From assembly GCF_001274635.1 (NCBI RefSeq), contig NZ_LBGV01000001.1, positions 3,534,001 through 3,598,000 on the forward strand: a DNA stretch of 64,000 nt. Reading direction: 5' to 3'. The translations under genes and the position numbers were made by a program. The notes beneath the pieces are model-generated. The model saw only the letters and a program-made list of their open reading frames with translations. It was not told where the DNA came from and searched no databases. Shown piece by piece: positions 63,749 through 64,000 of this stretch. Within the stretch, counting starts at the first letter, position 1, and each line of letters begins with the position of its first letter. This stretch comes from Persicobacter sp. CCB-QB2 (GTDB lineage: Bacteria; Bacteroidota; Bacteroidia; Cytophagales; Cyclobacteriaceae).

Positions 63749-64000
63749 TTAATATTCGAACGTACCGTTCTGTGTTTTCAGCGTTACCTTTTTGCTATCC
63801 GCAGCTTCAACTCGGCCAATGATTTGTGCTTCTACGCCAAAAGACTTGGAGATGTCGATAATCTCCTGTGCATATTGCTCCTCCAGGTATACTTCTAATC
63901 GGTGACCCATATTGAAAACCTTGTACATCTCTTTCCAGTCGGTTCCACTTTCCTGATGGATCAATTTGAACAATGGAGGAATATCAAAGAAGTTATCTTT
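63749..64000 (-). CDS. purM: Phosphoribosylformylglycinamidine cyclo-ligase, C-terminal part
   Basis: The last 83 residues are in the window; the gene runs off the right edge. KDNFFDIPPLFKLIHQESG, TDWKEMYKVFNMGHRLEVYL and QEIIDISKSFGVEAQIIGRV match the end of AIR synthase, which makes the imidazole ring of purines from FGAM and ATP. NMGHR is the conserved C-terminal motif. Confidence 0.9.
   Translation of the reverse strand, partial: KDNFFDIPPLFKLIHQESGTDWKEMYKVFNMGHRLEVYLEEQYAQEIIDISKSFGVEAQIIGRVEAADSKKVTLKTQNGTFEY

Overview
The window is from a Bacteroidota chromosome, probably a gliding marine-type Cytophagales or a relative (inference). The evidence is a gldKLMN cluster with a PorP/SprF protein and SprE (type IX secretion and gliding), a DUF4271 gene next to hemD, an ATP synthase operon lacking atpD and atpC, promoters of the TAnnTTTG type, and almost no Shine-Dalgarno sequences. 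I saw no rRNA, tRNA or CRISPR array.

Layout. 0-5 kb is accessory: an orphan histidine kinase, an ISNCY-type transposase with a -1 frameshift, and a glycosyltransferase. 5-13 kb holds polA (broken frame), a YitT-type membrane protein, a FAS1 lipoprotein (broken frame) and two tandem YceI genes. 13-21 kb holds an AsmA-like protein, an M20 amidohydrolase, an anaerobic ribonucleotide reductase without its activase, and a small beta-barrel. 21-26 kb has a group II intron directly behind a terminator, then uvrA (broken frame). 27-33 kb holds a LytS/LytR pair, hemW, a DUF4271 gene and hemD. 33-46 kb holds porP-gldK-gldL-gldM-gldN, then uvrC, a class A penicillin-binding protein and sprE on the other strand. 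46-53 kb holds an M23 peptidase, a bactofilin and atp genes I/Z-B-E-F-H-A-G. 53.1-53.7 kb is a dense cluster of DnaA boxes next to an AT-rich stretch, a strong candidate oriC. 53-64 kb holds a UbiA-like protein, the divergent galK/sugar transporter pair, aspS, a cytidylate-kinase-like protein, pullulanase and the end of purM.

The most unusual feature is a family of nine dispersed intergenic repeats of about 204-227 bp (301, 4712, 12852, 17763, 21198, 26286, 27233, 57393, 59642). They share imperfect terminal inverted repeats, a central palindrome and a third stem whose sequence changes between copies while its pairing is kept. All nine lie on the plus strand, typically just behind a gene, and none lies in the 30 kb of core operons between 27.5 and 57.4 kb. 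I do not recognise the family. It could be a structured RNA element or a MITE-like non-autonomous mobile element.

A second theme is four reading frames (transposase, polA, FAS1 lipoprotein, uvrA) that would each be restored by one extra base in a homopolymer. Two of the breaks sit exactly on the slippery heptamer A_AAA_AAG. Homopolymer under-calling, true decay and programmed frameshifting must be told apart by resequencing.
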